From Paludibacteraceae bacterium (lineage in GTDB: Bacteria; Bacteroidota; Bacteroidia; Bacteroidales; Paludibacteraceae): a stretch of 64,000 nt of DNA. Where the stretch lies: the NCBI GenBank assembly GCA_017454915.1, contig JAFTCC010000038.1:19660-83659 (forward strand), written 5' to 3'. The position numbers and the translations under genes are program-made. The notes below the pieces were generated by a model. It did not search any database and was not told where the DNA came from. It worked only from the letters and a program-made list of their open reading frames with translations. Below are positions 18,504-26,980 of this stretch, one piece after another. Numbering within the stretch: position 1 is the first letter of the stretch; each line of letters starts with the position of its first letter.

Positions 18504-18719
18504 TCAGCGTGCGAGTTTACGATATTCCTCAACATAAAAGTCGAAGAAATTATGGTTTAATGCGACAGAAATTCGTAGCAGGTTATCCGTGTCAATGCTT
18601 TTGTTGTTAAAGATGCGATAGATTAGCGTTCTGTCTCGCCCTATCTGCTTCGCAAGCCACGTTACACCACGTCCTTGACGCTGCATTTCCTGCTTGATTA
18701 GGGAACCGATATCAACCAT
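18504..18719 (-). CDS. Small XRE/Cro-type helix-turn-helix protein
   Basis: 71 residues from ATG 18719 (MVDIGSLIKQEMQRQG...). GVTWLAKQIGRDRTLIYRIFNNKSIDTDNLLRISVALNHNFFDFY is a single HTH of the Cro/C1 class with a short C-terminal helix; nothing else is attached. An earlier ATG at 18770 would lie only ~7 nt after the predicted transcript start, so the inner ATG is preferred. A monocistronic gene with its own strong promoter, located just after the polysaccharide operon on the opposite strand; it might regulate that locus, but this is inference only. Confidence 0.78.
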   Translation of the reverse strand: MVDIGSLIKQEMQRQGRGVTWLAKQIGRDRTLIYRIFNNKSIDTDNLLRISVALNHNFFDFYVEEYRKLAR

Positions 18720-18783
18720 ACATTCACCAATAAAAAATTGAACAATTATTTTACTTTTGTCAAAAGTCATAGTTTCGACTTTG

Positions 18784-18814
18784 CAAAGTTATTGATTATT
18801 TTTCAATTAGCAAA
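18784..18814 (-). promoter_or_regulatory. Consensus promoter for the small HTH gene
   Basis: On the minus strand: TTTG (18814-18811), 19 bp, TAACTTTG (18791-18784), an exact consensus match. Predicted start near 18777, giving a ~57-nt leader to ATG 18719. Confidence 0.75.
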
Positions 18815-18904
18815 TTATTTTGTATTTTGCAACATTATAGTTACAAATCTACTACAGTTTTGATTTATATATTGTCTATGGTGCACAATAGCAACACGTT
18901 ATAA

Positions 18905-20575
18905 CTACTTTCGCTGTCGTTTTGCTTTCAATCCCACCGGAATTATTTCCACCCTCCGGTCTTTTGCCAATTGGTGTTCTCCAGTGTAGTAAAACGGTTC
19001 CGTAGCCCCAAACGATGCCACTATCATCTGGTCCTTTTGAACGCCTTTTTTCTCAAGTAGAGCCGCTACAGCCTGCGCACGTTTAAGCGCAAGTTTCCGG
19101 TTATATCCGTCAGTGCCAAGCTTGCAGGCATGGCCATTGACATGGATTTTGAGTTCGGGATGCGCAACCAGAATAGCGGCTACCGAATCTATAATGTCAG
19201 CAGGCTCCAAAATCGGGACATAAGAGTCGAGCGCAAACCAAATAACCGTTTCCAAAAGCAGGTCATGCATCTGCTGGCGCGCTTGCTTAGCTTCGGTAGA
19301 TAGCGGAACTGACTGGTCTGCCAAAGTGTCGGGGCGAACGTAAATCGTGTCGTGGACATAGATGTCATTAACGACATAAATCGTGTCAGGCACATAAATC
19401 GTGTCAGGTATTGACGTGCATTCGGGCATATATTCGGCCCACCGCTCATAGATTTTCTTTGCCTTCTGTTTCTTTTGTGCCTCGGTGAGGCGGTTGGTGA
19501 ACATCACCCCAAACTTCAGCCCTACCTGCCATGGGTGAGAGTTGCTCGTCAGGTTGGTGCCGAACACACCGCTATATTCGTTCATCGGAAGATTGTTAGC
19601 CGCAGTGCGGAAACCTATATCATCTTTGCTCTTGCCATCCCAGCGGTCGGCGTTGTTCATCGTTACGTCGGCATAGAGCCCAAGAGTGAGATTAACTCGG
19701 GGAGTAACCTGCATTAGCATCCCAAGCTCCGCGTGAGCCATGGCATTGACAGGAGACAGGGCCCGCATCTTGCCTTGCTTGTCTGATATTTCCTCTACTG
19801 TGAAACCATGCGTCGGGACATCGCGAATAGTGAGGTCCCATTGCTCATAATAAGCGGAATGCTCAATCTTGGCATCGTCAAGCCGATAGTTTCTGCTCAA
19901 GGCTATACCGAGTTTCAAACCCATATCAGCATACATTCCTATTTTCCGAGGCTTATACTTGAAAGACGCAAGAATAGGTATCTCAAGCTGATAGAGCCGC
20001 TGTTTTTCTGTGAACTTCTCAAAGTCAATGCGGTGGTCATAGAGTTGACCCTGATAATCTGTAAACTGAAGCCTTCCGACAAACGGGTCGGTGAATTTCA
20101 TATTATTGCCGTAAGAGGACACTTCGAGTCCTGTCTTCAGTCCGAAATATGGCTTAAAGAAATAGCTATAGCCAAAACCAACATTAAACGCAGGTCTGAC
20201 AATTTTCGAACCGACGTCAAGTTTGTAGCCAAGGCTGCTCACTCCCATGCCAGCCCCGAAACTGAAAAACGAGCCGGTGTCAAGGTTGTCTTTGGGCTCT
20301 CTGCTGCGCTGTTGAATTGTAGTTGTGTTTACATCTGGACTGTTTTTTGCTTTAGTGGCTTTCCTTTTCTGTTTCGCAGCCTGTTTGCGTTTCTTGGCAG
20401 CTGCCTTCCGCCTTTTAGCAGCGGCTTTCTTTCGCGCGGCTGCGCTCATTGGAGTTGACGCGGTATTTTTTGTTACTGCGGTAGTCTGCGCGGGACGGCG
20501 GTACTGCGCAAACGACACCGTAGAAAAACTTGCGAATAGGAGTATGATAAAAAGTATTTTTAATATCTGTTTCAC
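18905..20575 (-). CDS. OmpA-family outer-membrane protein with Lys/Ala-rich linker
   Basis: 556 residues starting at GTG 20575, chosen because AAGGAGGG lies just upstream (20583-20590) and the signal peptide (KQILKILFIILLFASFSTVSFA) then sits at the N-terminus. After the signal comes an unusual Lys/Ala/Arg-rich stretch (about residues 38-72, repeats of KKAAAKRRK type), then a barrel domain (GAGMGVSSLGYKLDVG, GFGYSYFFKPYFGLKTG), a linker of four DTIYV units, and a C-terminal OmpA domain (INVNGHACKLGTDGYNRKLALKRAQAV-like; DRRVEI) for peptidoglycan binding. Seventeen bp separate it from the large T9SS cargo gene upstream, so they are probably co-transcribed. Confidence 0.85.
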   Translation of the reverse strand: MKQILKILFIILLFASFSTVSFAQYRRPAQTTAVTKNTASTPMSAAARKKAAAKRRKAAAKKRKQAAKQKRKATKAKNSPDVNTTTIQQRSREPKDNLDTGSFFSFGAGMGVSSLGYKLDVGSKIVRPAFNVGFGYSYFFKPYFGLKTGLEVSSYGNNMKFTDPFVGRLQFTDYQGQLYDHRIDFEKFTEKQRLYQLEIPILASFKYKPRKIGMYADMGLKLGIALSRNYRLDDAKIEHSAYYEQWDLTIRDVPTHGFTVEEISDKQGKMRALSPVNAMAHAELGMLMQVTPRVNLTLGLYADVTMNNADRWDGKSKDDIGFRTAANNLPMNEYSGVFGTNLTSNSHPWQVGLKFGVMFTNRLTEAQKKQKAKKIYERWAEYMPECTSIPDTIYVPDTIYVVNDIYVHDTIYVRPDTLADQSVPLSTEAKQARQQMHDLLLETVIWFALDSYVPILEPADIIDSVAAILVAHPELKIHVNGHACKLGTDGYNRKLALKRAQAVAALLEKKGVQKDQMIVASFGATEPFYYTGEHQLAKDRRVEIIPVGLKAKRQRK

Positions 20576-20591
20576 TGTTTCGCCCTCCTTT

Positions 20592-23500
20592 TTATTTAAC
20601 CACCAGTTTTTGGAACGCGCGCTGCCCATTAGCCGCATCCACGCGAACAAGATATGTCCCAGCCGTGTTAGGCGCGGCAATGATATAATGCTGCGAGCCG
20701 TTGAGTTTAAATGAGTTTACTAATCGGCCGGTAACGTCCAAAACCGAGGCGGTCCCCACCACTGGAGTGTCAAGCGAAAATGACTGCCCCACGCTAACCG
20801 GCACAGGATAGAGCGCGAAGCCGGCTGCGTCATTCAAACCCGTAAAGGATGACGGACGGAAATCGCAAGTGTAGTAACTTGTGCCGTCATTGCCTACTAA
20901 TTGAACCGTATAAACCGCGTTAAGGTCGTTTTGCAAATACGGGTCGTAATACATCTGCCCCGTGGCGCCGGGAATAAGTTCGCCGTTTTTGAACCACTGG
21001 AATGACACGAACCGTTTATCGTCATCGCCCTGTTCATGGTTGTTAGGATTGTTATCGACAAAGAGCACATCGCCCCACTTTTGATATACGAAACCCTGCA
21101 GACTGATGTTAAAATGGAGCGACACCACATACGGTGCACATCCCACTTGCGATTCCGTTTCAAAAAATTCTGCCGTAACCTCATACTCACCATAGCCTGC
21201 CGTTTCCGGTATGTCAACCACTATTGGATCACCGGTGAGTTCAGCAGACTCGTTTTGGAATCCGGCTGATAATGCGGCATCATTGAACGTGAGGCGGTAA
21301 GCGTTAGGACTACCGTCTGCAATCTGATAATTAATCGTGAGTTTAGTGTCATCCTCACAGATATTGCCCAGCGGCTGCACATCAACCTTGGGCGCAGGAT
21401 AGTGCTTACACGTCAGAGTAACGTTAAGCGCACAGCCGTCTGCCTGACTGTCATTGACGGTTTTCTGCTCATCGGTCGCGGTAAATGTGACAACGCCAGT
21501 CCGCCCGTCTGAATAGCGATAGGTATAGTCATACGGTAGTTCACCACCGCAAACATACACGTCTTGTTGCTCGTTCACATCTTTGCCAAGTGTTATTATC
21601 GCCTCCCCTTCCGCGGTTTTCCATCCGCCGGTACACAACTGGGATTTCACTTGCCGCTTAAATACTATCGTAGTCGGGAAAGTGATATCCGACACGTCAA
21701 ATTCGTGGTGAAGGTCAGAGGTGTTTTCGTCGATGTCCCTGATTTTTGTGTCGGAGCCATTGAGACGCTCATAGGCATTCCACCTGTATTTCAAATCTCC
21801 CTCTCCGCTTGCCGCTGCTACATTGTTGATGTCAACCATGAACGTTTGCGCATCCGCAGCAAGGCAAACCTTAGACTGTGGCGAGGCTATCTTACCTGCC
21901 ATAACTTCCTCATAAATAGTCACTGTAAACGTGTTATCAGAAAAAGTCCAGTCGGTAAATCCAGAACCCTCTTTAGCCTGACGCTGGAATTGATAGGTGC
22001 GTCCATATTCAAACGTCATGGTTGAAAGTTTGAGTTCAGCCGTTGTGGCTCCTTCTATCACATTACCATCGCACAGCCACCTGTACTCTATTCGTCCGTC
22101 GCCGCCACGCGCGTCTTCAACACTGCCTATCGAACCGCTCACCGCTGTCGTGCAATACCCGTTTTCCTTGTTTGATATTACTCCTGGCTTAAATTCGTCA
22201 TACACAATGAACAATTTTACGCCTTCACTTTGAGTGTACGATTGAGTAGAACAGAACTTGTCGAGCGAGCCGCGATAGAAATAGTATTCGCCAGGCTGTG
22301 TGATTTCCAGCGTGTATTCGGGGTCAGTGTGGTTAAATTCATCGGGCCACGGCAACTGAACACTATCTTTAACTATTGTTTCTGTTCCAGTCACATAATT
22401 GACCGACTTCTGCGTCAAGTGCCAATTATAGTCGTATGGTCCTTCACCGCCTTTAGCTTCGCGCACGTTCTGAATGTGAAGTTCGCGAGGCACGCCGAAC
22501 AACACCTCCACTTCACTATCAATCTCGCCGGCGTCAAAACTATCAAACACTGTGAGGTAGTATGCGCCACCCGACTCCACGTACTCGAGTTGGCACATGC
22601 TATCATGAACATATCGTTTGTACATAAAATGCCCGTTCTCATCCGCAAATATCATAAAGTCTTTATAATCTACTGACGTAACGAACTGGGTGCCAATAAG
22701 CGTGGTATCTTCTAAAATGCCGTCGCCATCAAGGTCTTGAAGCACATATTTCTCAAACTTATAATGGTATGGGAACAGTCTTGTGTTGTCGTCGCGTCCG
22801 CCAGAAGCATTCCTCACCTCTCCACCTTTTTCTTTGTGGCTGAACTTGAATATATCCCCTCTACATGCCTTTGCCCTATTGCCTATTATGCCCGGAGTAA
22901 AGCGGTCATAGCCCTTTACCTTAATAAGTACCGTGCGTGAATGTCCGTTTTTTGTTACTGTCAGTCTAACATCGGTCAAAGAACATGGACGCGAGACCAC
23001 GGCGCTGCCACCATTTATTTTCACAATCTCCTCTCCAAGCGACGTCATCTCACCGCCGTTGAACCATTCGACGTCATTAAGTACGCATAGTGAGAAAGAT
23101 TTTGTCACGCTCTCTGCGCGCTGAGTTGAACCGTTGTTTTGGGTGGGCATTATCACTGGCGACACAGCAACGATTGACGCATCAGGCGACTTTTCGGCAA
23201 AGCATGCCAACTGCGGATACAAATCACTATCAGTTAGCCAATCGGGGTCGTTCTTGAAAATGTCGTACATATCTGTTGTGAATGCAGCCACCACAATACC
23301 TTCTACCAGTCCGTCTTTGCCCGGCTGCATAGGACCCATCTGCTGGTCTAAATACACATTAGTGAACGTGCCCTCATTGATGCCCACCACGCCACCTGCA
23401 CCAACGGCATAAGTAAAGCCCGAAACATAGCTGTTAGAAACCACGCCAACGTTATGCCCCACAAGTCCGCCTACATTATCACGCGCGAATTCGATGTAAC

Positions 23501-24065
23501 CGCCCTGAAAACAATGGTCTATCGTTCCACGGTTTTCACCAGCAATACCTCCTACAATGTCAGTCTGATCGACAAAAATTCGTATAAGAGAAAAACAATG
23601 GTCAATTGTCCCGTTGTTCCTGCCGGCAAAGGCACCCACATATCGTTTGAAGTCGAAAAAGATATTACCGCTTTCAATAGCAAGGTCATGAACACGGCCA
23701 TTCTCGCCAATCACGCCGAATAGTCCGTAGTCGGTCATCCTGCCCGATATACCATTAAGCGTCATATTGCTTATAGTGAAGCAATTGCCGTTAAAATCCC
23801 CCTCAAACGGAATGGCCTCACTGCCTATCGGGGTCCATGTCACTTGGTCTTGTCCACCCAAATCCAACGACTGGGTCATGACAAATGAGTAGCCCGCAAA
23901 AGTCTGTTTTTGAGCCGCTATCCACGCCAATTCCGCAGGGGTGTTAATCGTATATTCAGTACCGTTCAACGCAGGTGCCTTTACAGTAACGCCGTCCCAA
24001 GCCTGCGAAAAAACATGAACAGAAAATATAAATAACAAAAAAAGTGGAAAAAAACTTTTTTTCAT
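20592..24065 (-). CDS. Large T9SS cargo with GLUG-type repeats
   Basis: 1157 residues. Signal peptide 1-20 (MKKSFFPLFLLFIFSVHVFS). Residues ~60-270 carry repeated G-x-x-G-x-N-x-G-T-I units (VGGIAGENRGTIDHCF, VGGLVGHNVGVVSNSY) of the GLUG/IgA-peptidase repeat class, followed by many Ig/SprB-like beta domains with repeated phrasing (CxGGxxPYDY, GGDGRIEYRW). The end (ALYPVPVSVGQSFSL...GRLVNSFKLNG...AGTYLVRVDAANG) is a type A C-terminal sorting domain, so it should be exported by the type IX system and surface-attached. An adhesin-like role is inferred. It has its own consensus promoter. Confidence 0.85.
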   Translation of the reverse strand: MKKSFFPLFLLFIFSVHVFSQAWDGVTVKAPALNGTEYTINTPAELAWIAAQKQTFAGYSFVMTQSLDLGGQDQVTWTPIGSEAIPFEGDFNGNCFTISNMTLNGISGRMTDYGLFGVIGENGRVHDLAIESGNIFFDFKRYVGAFAGRNNGTIDHCFSLIRIFVDQTDIVGGIAGENRGTIDHCFQGGYIEFARDNVGGLVGHNVGVVSNSYVSGFTYAVGAGGVVGINEGTFTNVYLDQQMGPMQPGKDGLVEGIVVAAFTTDMYDIFKNDPDWLTDSDLYPQLACFAEKSPDASIVAVSPVIMPTQNNGSTQRAESVTKSFSLCVLNDVEWFNGGEMTSLGEEIVKINGGSAVVSRPCSLTDVRLTVTKNGHSRTVLIKVKGYDRFTPGIIGNRAKACRGDIFKFSHKEKGGEVRNASGGRDDNTRLFPYHYKFEKYVLQDLDGDGILEDTTLIGTQFVTSVDYKDFMIFADENGHFMYKRYVHDSMCQLEYVESGGAYYLTVFDSFDAGEIDSEVEVLFGVPRELHIQNVREAKGGEGPYDYNWHLTQKSVNYVTGTETIVKDSVQLPWPDEFNHTDPEYTLEITQPGEYYFYRGSLDKFCSTQSYTQSEGVKLFIVYDEFKPGVISNKENGYCTTAVSGSIGSVEDARGGDGRIEYRWLCDGNVIEGATTAELKLSTMTFEYGRTYQFQRQAKEGSGFTDWTFSDNTFTVTIYEEVMAGKIASPQSKVCLAADAQTFMVDINNVAAASGEGDLKYRWNAYERLNGSDTKIRDIDENTSDLHHEFDVSDITFPTTIVFKRQVKSQLCTGGWKTAEGEAIITLGKDVNEQQDVYVCGGELPYDYTYRYSDGRTGVVTFTATDEQKTVNDSQADGCALNVTLTCKHYPAPKVDVQPLGNICEDDTKLTINYQIADGSPNAYRLTFNDAALSAGFQNESAELTGDPIVVDIPETAGYGEYEVTAEFFETESQVGCAPYVVSLHFNISLQGFVYQKWGDVLFVDNNPNNHEQGDDDKRFVSFQWFKNGELIPGATGQMYYDPYLQNDLNAVYTVQLVGNDGTSYYTCDFRPSSFTGLNDAAGFALYPVPVSVGQSFSLDTPVVGTASVLDVTGRLVNSFKLNGSQHYIIAAPNTAGTYLVRVDAANGQRAFQKLVVK

Positions 24066-24107
24066 ACTGAATGAGATAGATTGGTTACCGCAAATATATA
24101 CTTATTG

Positions 24108-24138
24108 CAAAGTTACTTTTTTTTTCTAAAACAGCAAA
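24108..24138 (-). promoter_or_regulatory. Consensus promoter for the T9SS cargo/OmpA pair
   Basis: Minus strand: TTTG (24138-24135), 19 bp, TAACTTTG (24115-24108). Exact consensus; predicted start near 24101, ~35 nt before the ATG at 24065. Confidence 0.75.
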
Positions 24139-24186
24139 AAAATATAACTGGTTGGAAAATAAATCCAATATGCGCTAACCGAACTG

Positions 24187-24219
24187 ATTACACACAAATT
24201 ACACACAAATTACACACAA
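24187..24219. repeat. Three perfect 11-bp tandem repeats (ATTACACACAA)
   Basis: ATTACACACAA occurs three times head to tail at 24187-24197, 24198-24208 and 24209-24219, in the gap between the promoter at 24108-24138 and the terminator of the upstream operon. Copy number could vary by slippage. Confidence 0.8.
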
Positions 24220-24257
24220 AAAAAAAGTGGCACTGCCACAGCATTAGACAGTGCCAC
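24218..24257 (-). terminator. Terminator of the 26468-24289 operon
   Basis: On the minus strand GTGGCACTG (24257-24249) pairs perfectly with CAGTGCCAC (24235-24227) and is followed by a run of nine T (24226-24218). Confidence 0.8.
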
Positions 24258-24288
24258 AACAAAATCAAGTAAACTCTTCTTCAAATGC

Positions 24289-24792
24289 TCATTCTTGACG
24301 CCTGAAACGAAATACCGTGTCTTTGAATTTCTTGTCCGTAAGAATCAGTTCCCCTCGCCCGCTGAATTCAGACCTATAACTTTTAGGCACTTTCACGTCT
24401 GAGCCGTCCATGCAGTGCAGTTCGCGGAGCATTTTGTCTTCAACTTTCCATAGAAACCAGCCGTTACCGTGAAACACGAGGTCCTCCTCCTCGATGTTCT
24501 CGTCCTCGTGCCACTCTTTGCCCCAGTAGTATCCATCAGCCTCATAATCATCGTAATAGACACGGTGCCAACTGGGATTGTCCGCATTTTGCCATTCACC
24601 CACAAAGCGTTTGTCGGCAGGTGGCATGCCGTCGTCATAAGTGCCGTAAACATCGGTTGAGTGCGTTATATCGCCTGTATTGTGCAGTTTTTCACTCTGA
24701 CGCACGAGGTGCCATGCGACAGCGGAGGTCGCTGCGACCACAACCGCCGCAACAACCGCTGCCATCAAATATATCTTTTGTTTGTGCGTCAT
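24289..24792 (-). CDS. Single-pass membrane protein, unknown function
   Basis: 167 residues. One N-terminal membrane helix (IYLMAAVVAAVVVAATSAVAWHLV, residues ~5-28), then an acidic, Trp/Tyr-rich extracytoplasmic region (WQNADNPSWHRVYYDDYEADGYYWG, EENIEEEDLVFHGNGWFLWKVED) that reads like a lipocalin-type small beta sheet. No recognised family. Its ATG overlaps the stop of the transglutaminase-like gene by 4 nt, so the two proteins are likely made together and may interact in the periplasm. A strong terminator follows. Confidence 0.7.
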   Translation of the reverse strand: MTHKQKIYLMAAVVAAVVVAATSAVAWHLVRQSEKLHNTGDITHSTDVYGTYDDGMPPADKRFVGEWQNADNPSWHRVYYDDYEADGYYWGKEWHEDENIEEEDLVFHGNGWFLWKVEDKMLRELHCMDGSDVKVPKSYRSEFSGRGELILTDKKFKDTVFRFRRQE

Positions 24793-26468
24793 TTACCGAG
24801 CACTATGATTTTTGCCTGCACATTGCGGAAATCAGGCATGGTCTTCCCGACATTGGCATTGATGAAAGTCGGGTCGCAAACCGTGAATTTCCTATTATTA
24901 TATGTCAGGTAATCGCCTTTCACGTCGGTGTTGAAATGCACTGCCGCGGCAAGGTGGTTAGGATAGTAGAGCAGCACTACCTCGAGTCCCGTGAGGTCGC
25001 GCACCAGTCGCGAGAACAGTATAGCGCGGTCCTCACAGTCGCTATAGGGATAGTAGAGTGTTTCCTGCGCAAAAAACGCTCGGTCGTGTCCCCAGACCTT
25101 GTCGTCGTAGCCATACACGAACGCCGTCTGCACCCAGTTGAGCAGCAGGTTTACAGCCGTGAGTTCGTCCTTGCCCTCTATCGCCTTCTTGAGCGGAGGG
25201 TATAACTGATCCTTGACGGCCTGTTCAATAGGCGTGTTAGCATACGCCGCCCAGCGCGACGTGAAGTTGTTGACAACCTGCGAGGTTGGGTATGCGCTAA
25301 AGAAGTCGAGCAGGTTCTTGTTGACGCTGGCCGTGGCGGTGAGCCCCTTGTCCGATGTCATTTTGCGTGCAGGAGTGGCCTCCATGCCGAACAGCGGCAG
25401 TTGACCAATCTGCATGGCAAGCGACTTCTCGTTGTCGAATTTTGCCTCACAGATTTGCATCCTTTGGTCTTGACAGCCGTCTATAAGGTAGAAACGCGTG
25501 TCACCGAGCAGGAAATAGCTCATGTTGTAGATGAAATAGTTGCTGGCTATCAGCAGGTGAAGTTTTCCGTTGCCCATAGCCATGCGAATGCGGTAGCCGG
25601 ACTGCGACATCAGGAACGCCTGCACCAGCACTGCCTCGTTAGTCTTGCCATACTGTTTTTCGGTTATGTGGCGCAGAGCGTCGAGGTATGCCCAGTCGCA
25701 GAGCTTCTTTGAGCTGCGCATGCTAAGCGCATATTTCACTGTCGCGTCATACGCCGGCTTCGACAGCTGCTGCCATGCGTCCGCCAGCGCATTTTCGTTT
25801 AGTGCCTTCAGTTTCAGAGTCTCGTTGGCGGGGAACGGCAGGGTCAGAAGAGTGCCGTAGTAAGAGACAGACACTTTCTTTGTCGGAGTGTCTTCTTTCG
25901 GCTTCACCGGTGCTATGGGCTCGGGAGCCGGAGCCGGCGGCGGCACTACCACCACGTCCTTCTGCACAGGTATCTGCGCTGGCTTTGGATTTGTCGGCGG
26001 AGCCGTTTGTTCCTGCGGCTTCGTGTCCTGTTTAGGTTGAGGCTTTGTTTCTCCTTGAGGCTTTACGTCGGGCGTTGGCTTGTTGTCAGGCGCGGGCTTT
26101 GTTTCACCTTGAGGCGTTGGCTTTACGTCCGGCGCAGGCTTTGTTTCTCCTTTTGGCTTGGGCTGCGGTTTCGGAGCTGGAGCGGGCGCAGGCTCCTTAT
26201 ACACCACAGGCGGCAACGTCTTCTCTTCTTTTGGTTTCTCCGCCTCGTGCGACTGATAGGGTTTCCACGCATTACGCATAAAGTTGGCGTAATCCTCGTT
26301 CATCTGCTTGCGGAACGCGTCATACTCCTCCTGCGTCTTCTGTTTGAAGTCATTGAAGTCTTTGTGCATCTGCTGACGATACTTCTGAAAGTCGTCAGAC
26401 CGCTGCGCAAACAGCGACGGCATTGCCGCCACTAAAATCATAAAAGAAACGATTGATTTTTTCATCAT
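24789..26468 (-). CDS. Secreted transglutaminase-like cysteine protein with Pro-rich linker
   Basis: 559 residues. Signal peptide 1-21, a charged helical segment (residues 24-75, DFQKYRQQMHKDFNDF type repeats, coiled-coil like), a proline/lysine linker (~85-190) of GETKPAPD and VKPTP repeats, and a C-terminal globular half. The latter contains a plausible Cys-His-Asp triad in transglutaminase order: Cys in YSDCEDRA, His in LAAAVHF and Asp in FTVCDPTF. Periplasmic or surface-exposed. The reaction (cross-linking, peptidase or deamidase) cannot be told from sequence. Coupled to the membrane protein downstream. Confidence 0.75.
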   Translation of the reverse strand: MMKKSIVSFMILVAAMPSLFAQRSDDFQKYRQQMHKDFNDFKQKTQEEYDAFRKQMNEDYANFMRNAWKPYQSHEAEKPKEEKTLPPVVYKEPAPAPAPKPQPKPKGETKPAPDVKPTPQGETKPAPDNKPTPDVKPQGETKPQPKQDTKPQEQTAPPTNPKPAQIPVQKDVVVVPPPAPAPEPIAPVKPKEDTPTKKVSVSYYGTLLTLPFPANETLKLKALNENALADAWQQLSKPAYDATVKYALSMRSSKKLCDWAYLDALRHITEKQYGKTNEAVLVQAFLMSQSGYRIRMAMGNGKLHLLIASNYFIYNMSYFLLGDTRFYLIDGCQDQRMQICEAKFDNEKSLAMQIGQLPLFGMEATPARKMTSDKGLTATASVNKNLLDFFSAYPTSQVVNNFTSRWAAYANTPIEQAVKDQLYPPLKKAIEGKDELTAVNLLLNWVQTAFVYGYDDKVWGHDRAFFAQETLYYPYSDCEDRAILFSRLVRDLTGLEVVLLYYPNHLAAAVHFNTDVKGDYLTYNNRKFTVCDPTFINANVGKTMPDFRNVQAKIIVLGK

Positions 26469-26523
26469 ATCTTGTATTTTATGTTAATAACCAAATTTCC
26501 AATTAAACTGTTACACCCGACTT

Positions 26524-26572
26524 AGTACCTGCAAGTACTAAATTTGCACCGATTTTAGTACTTGGAAGTACT
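26524..26572. promoter_or_regulatory. Two 16-bp palindromes, candidate operators
   Basis: AGTACCTGCAAGTACT (26524-26539) and AGTACTTGGAAGTACT (26557-26572) are near-perfect palindromes with centres 33 bp apart, about three helical turns. They lie between the divergent transglutaminase-like gene and the toxin-antitoxin pair, just upstream of the latter's promoter. Autoregulatory binding by the RelB/DinJ-type antitoxin is the simplest reading; regulation of the divergent gene is the alternative. Confidence 0.6.
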
Positions 26573-26588
26573 TTTTTGCCCCATTTCC

Positions 26589-26619
26589 TTGCACAAATGA
26601 AAACTTATCAATATCTTTG
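26589..26619 (+). promoter_or_regulatory. Promoter of the toxin-antitoxin pair
   Basis: TTG at 26589-26591, 20 bp, TATCTTTG at 26612-26619. Predicted start near 26625, ~50 nt before the ATG at 26675. Confidence 0.65.
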
Positions 26620-26674
26620 CAGTCGAAATAACATCACTATGCTATCAATTAGCAGTCTAAAAGCAATCAAAATT

Positions 26675-26980
26675 ATGGCACTATCAACGATGACTATACG
26701 AGTAGATGGTAATATCAAGACTCAGTTTGACGCACTCTGCGCACAGTTTGGCATGAGTGCTAATGCGGCAATGAATGTTTTCATTAATGCTGTCGTACGA
26801 ACACGTACCATTCCTTTTAAGATTAGCGCCGAGGACGGTAATGCCGGACAACGTGCGTTAAGAACTTTATACTCTACTGACCGCAGCAACCGCCCTGAAC
26901 TCACTCTGGAGGAGATTAATGAAGAGATTCGAAAATCTCGACGTGAACGTAAAGAACGTCAACAAAAAACGACGGTATGA
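26675..26980 (+). CDS. RelB/DinJ-family antitoxin
   Basis: 101 residues from the ATG at 26675. TMTIRVDGNIKTQFDALCAQFGMSANAAMNVFINAVVRTRTIPFKI is the ribbon-helix-helix DNA-binding domain of RelB/DinJ antitoxins; the C-terminal part (ELTLEEINEEIRKSRRERKERQQK) is a charged helix expected to wrap the toxin. The in-frame codons upstream of 26675 overlap the promoter and are not used. It overlaps the toxin gene by 4 nt. RelB-like antitoxins usually pair with RelE-fold toxins; here the partner is a PIN-domain protein. Confidence 0.88.
   Translation: MALSTMTIRVDGNIKTQFDALCAQFGMSANAAMNVFINAVVRTRTIPFKISAEDGNAGQRALRTLYSTDRSNRPELTLEEINEEIRKSRRERKERQQKTTV

Noticed and set aside
18720..18770. Longer start (ATG 18770) for the small HTH protein
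   Set aside because: It would lie within ~7 nt of the predicted transcription start and adds residues outside the HTH fold.
24187..24219. CRISPR array
   Set aside because: Units are only 11 bp with no spacers.
25213..26435. Long plus-strand frames opposite the transglutaminase-like gene (e.g. 26007-26435)
   Set aside because: Mirror image of the Pro/Lys repeat linker; Leu/Arg-rich low-complexity translation without signals.
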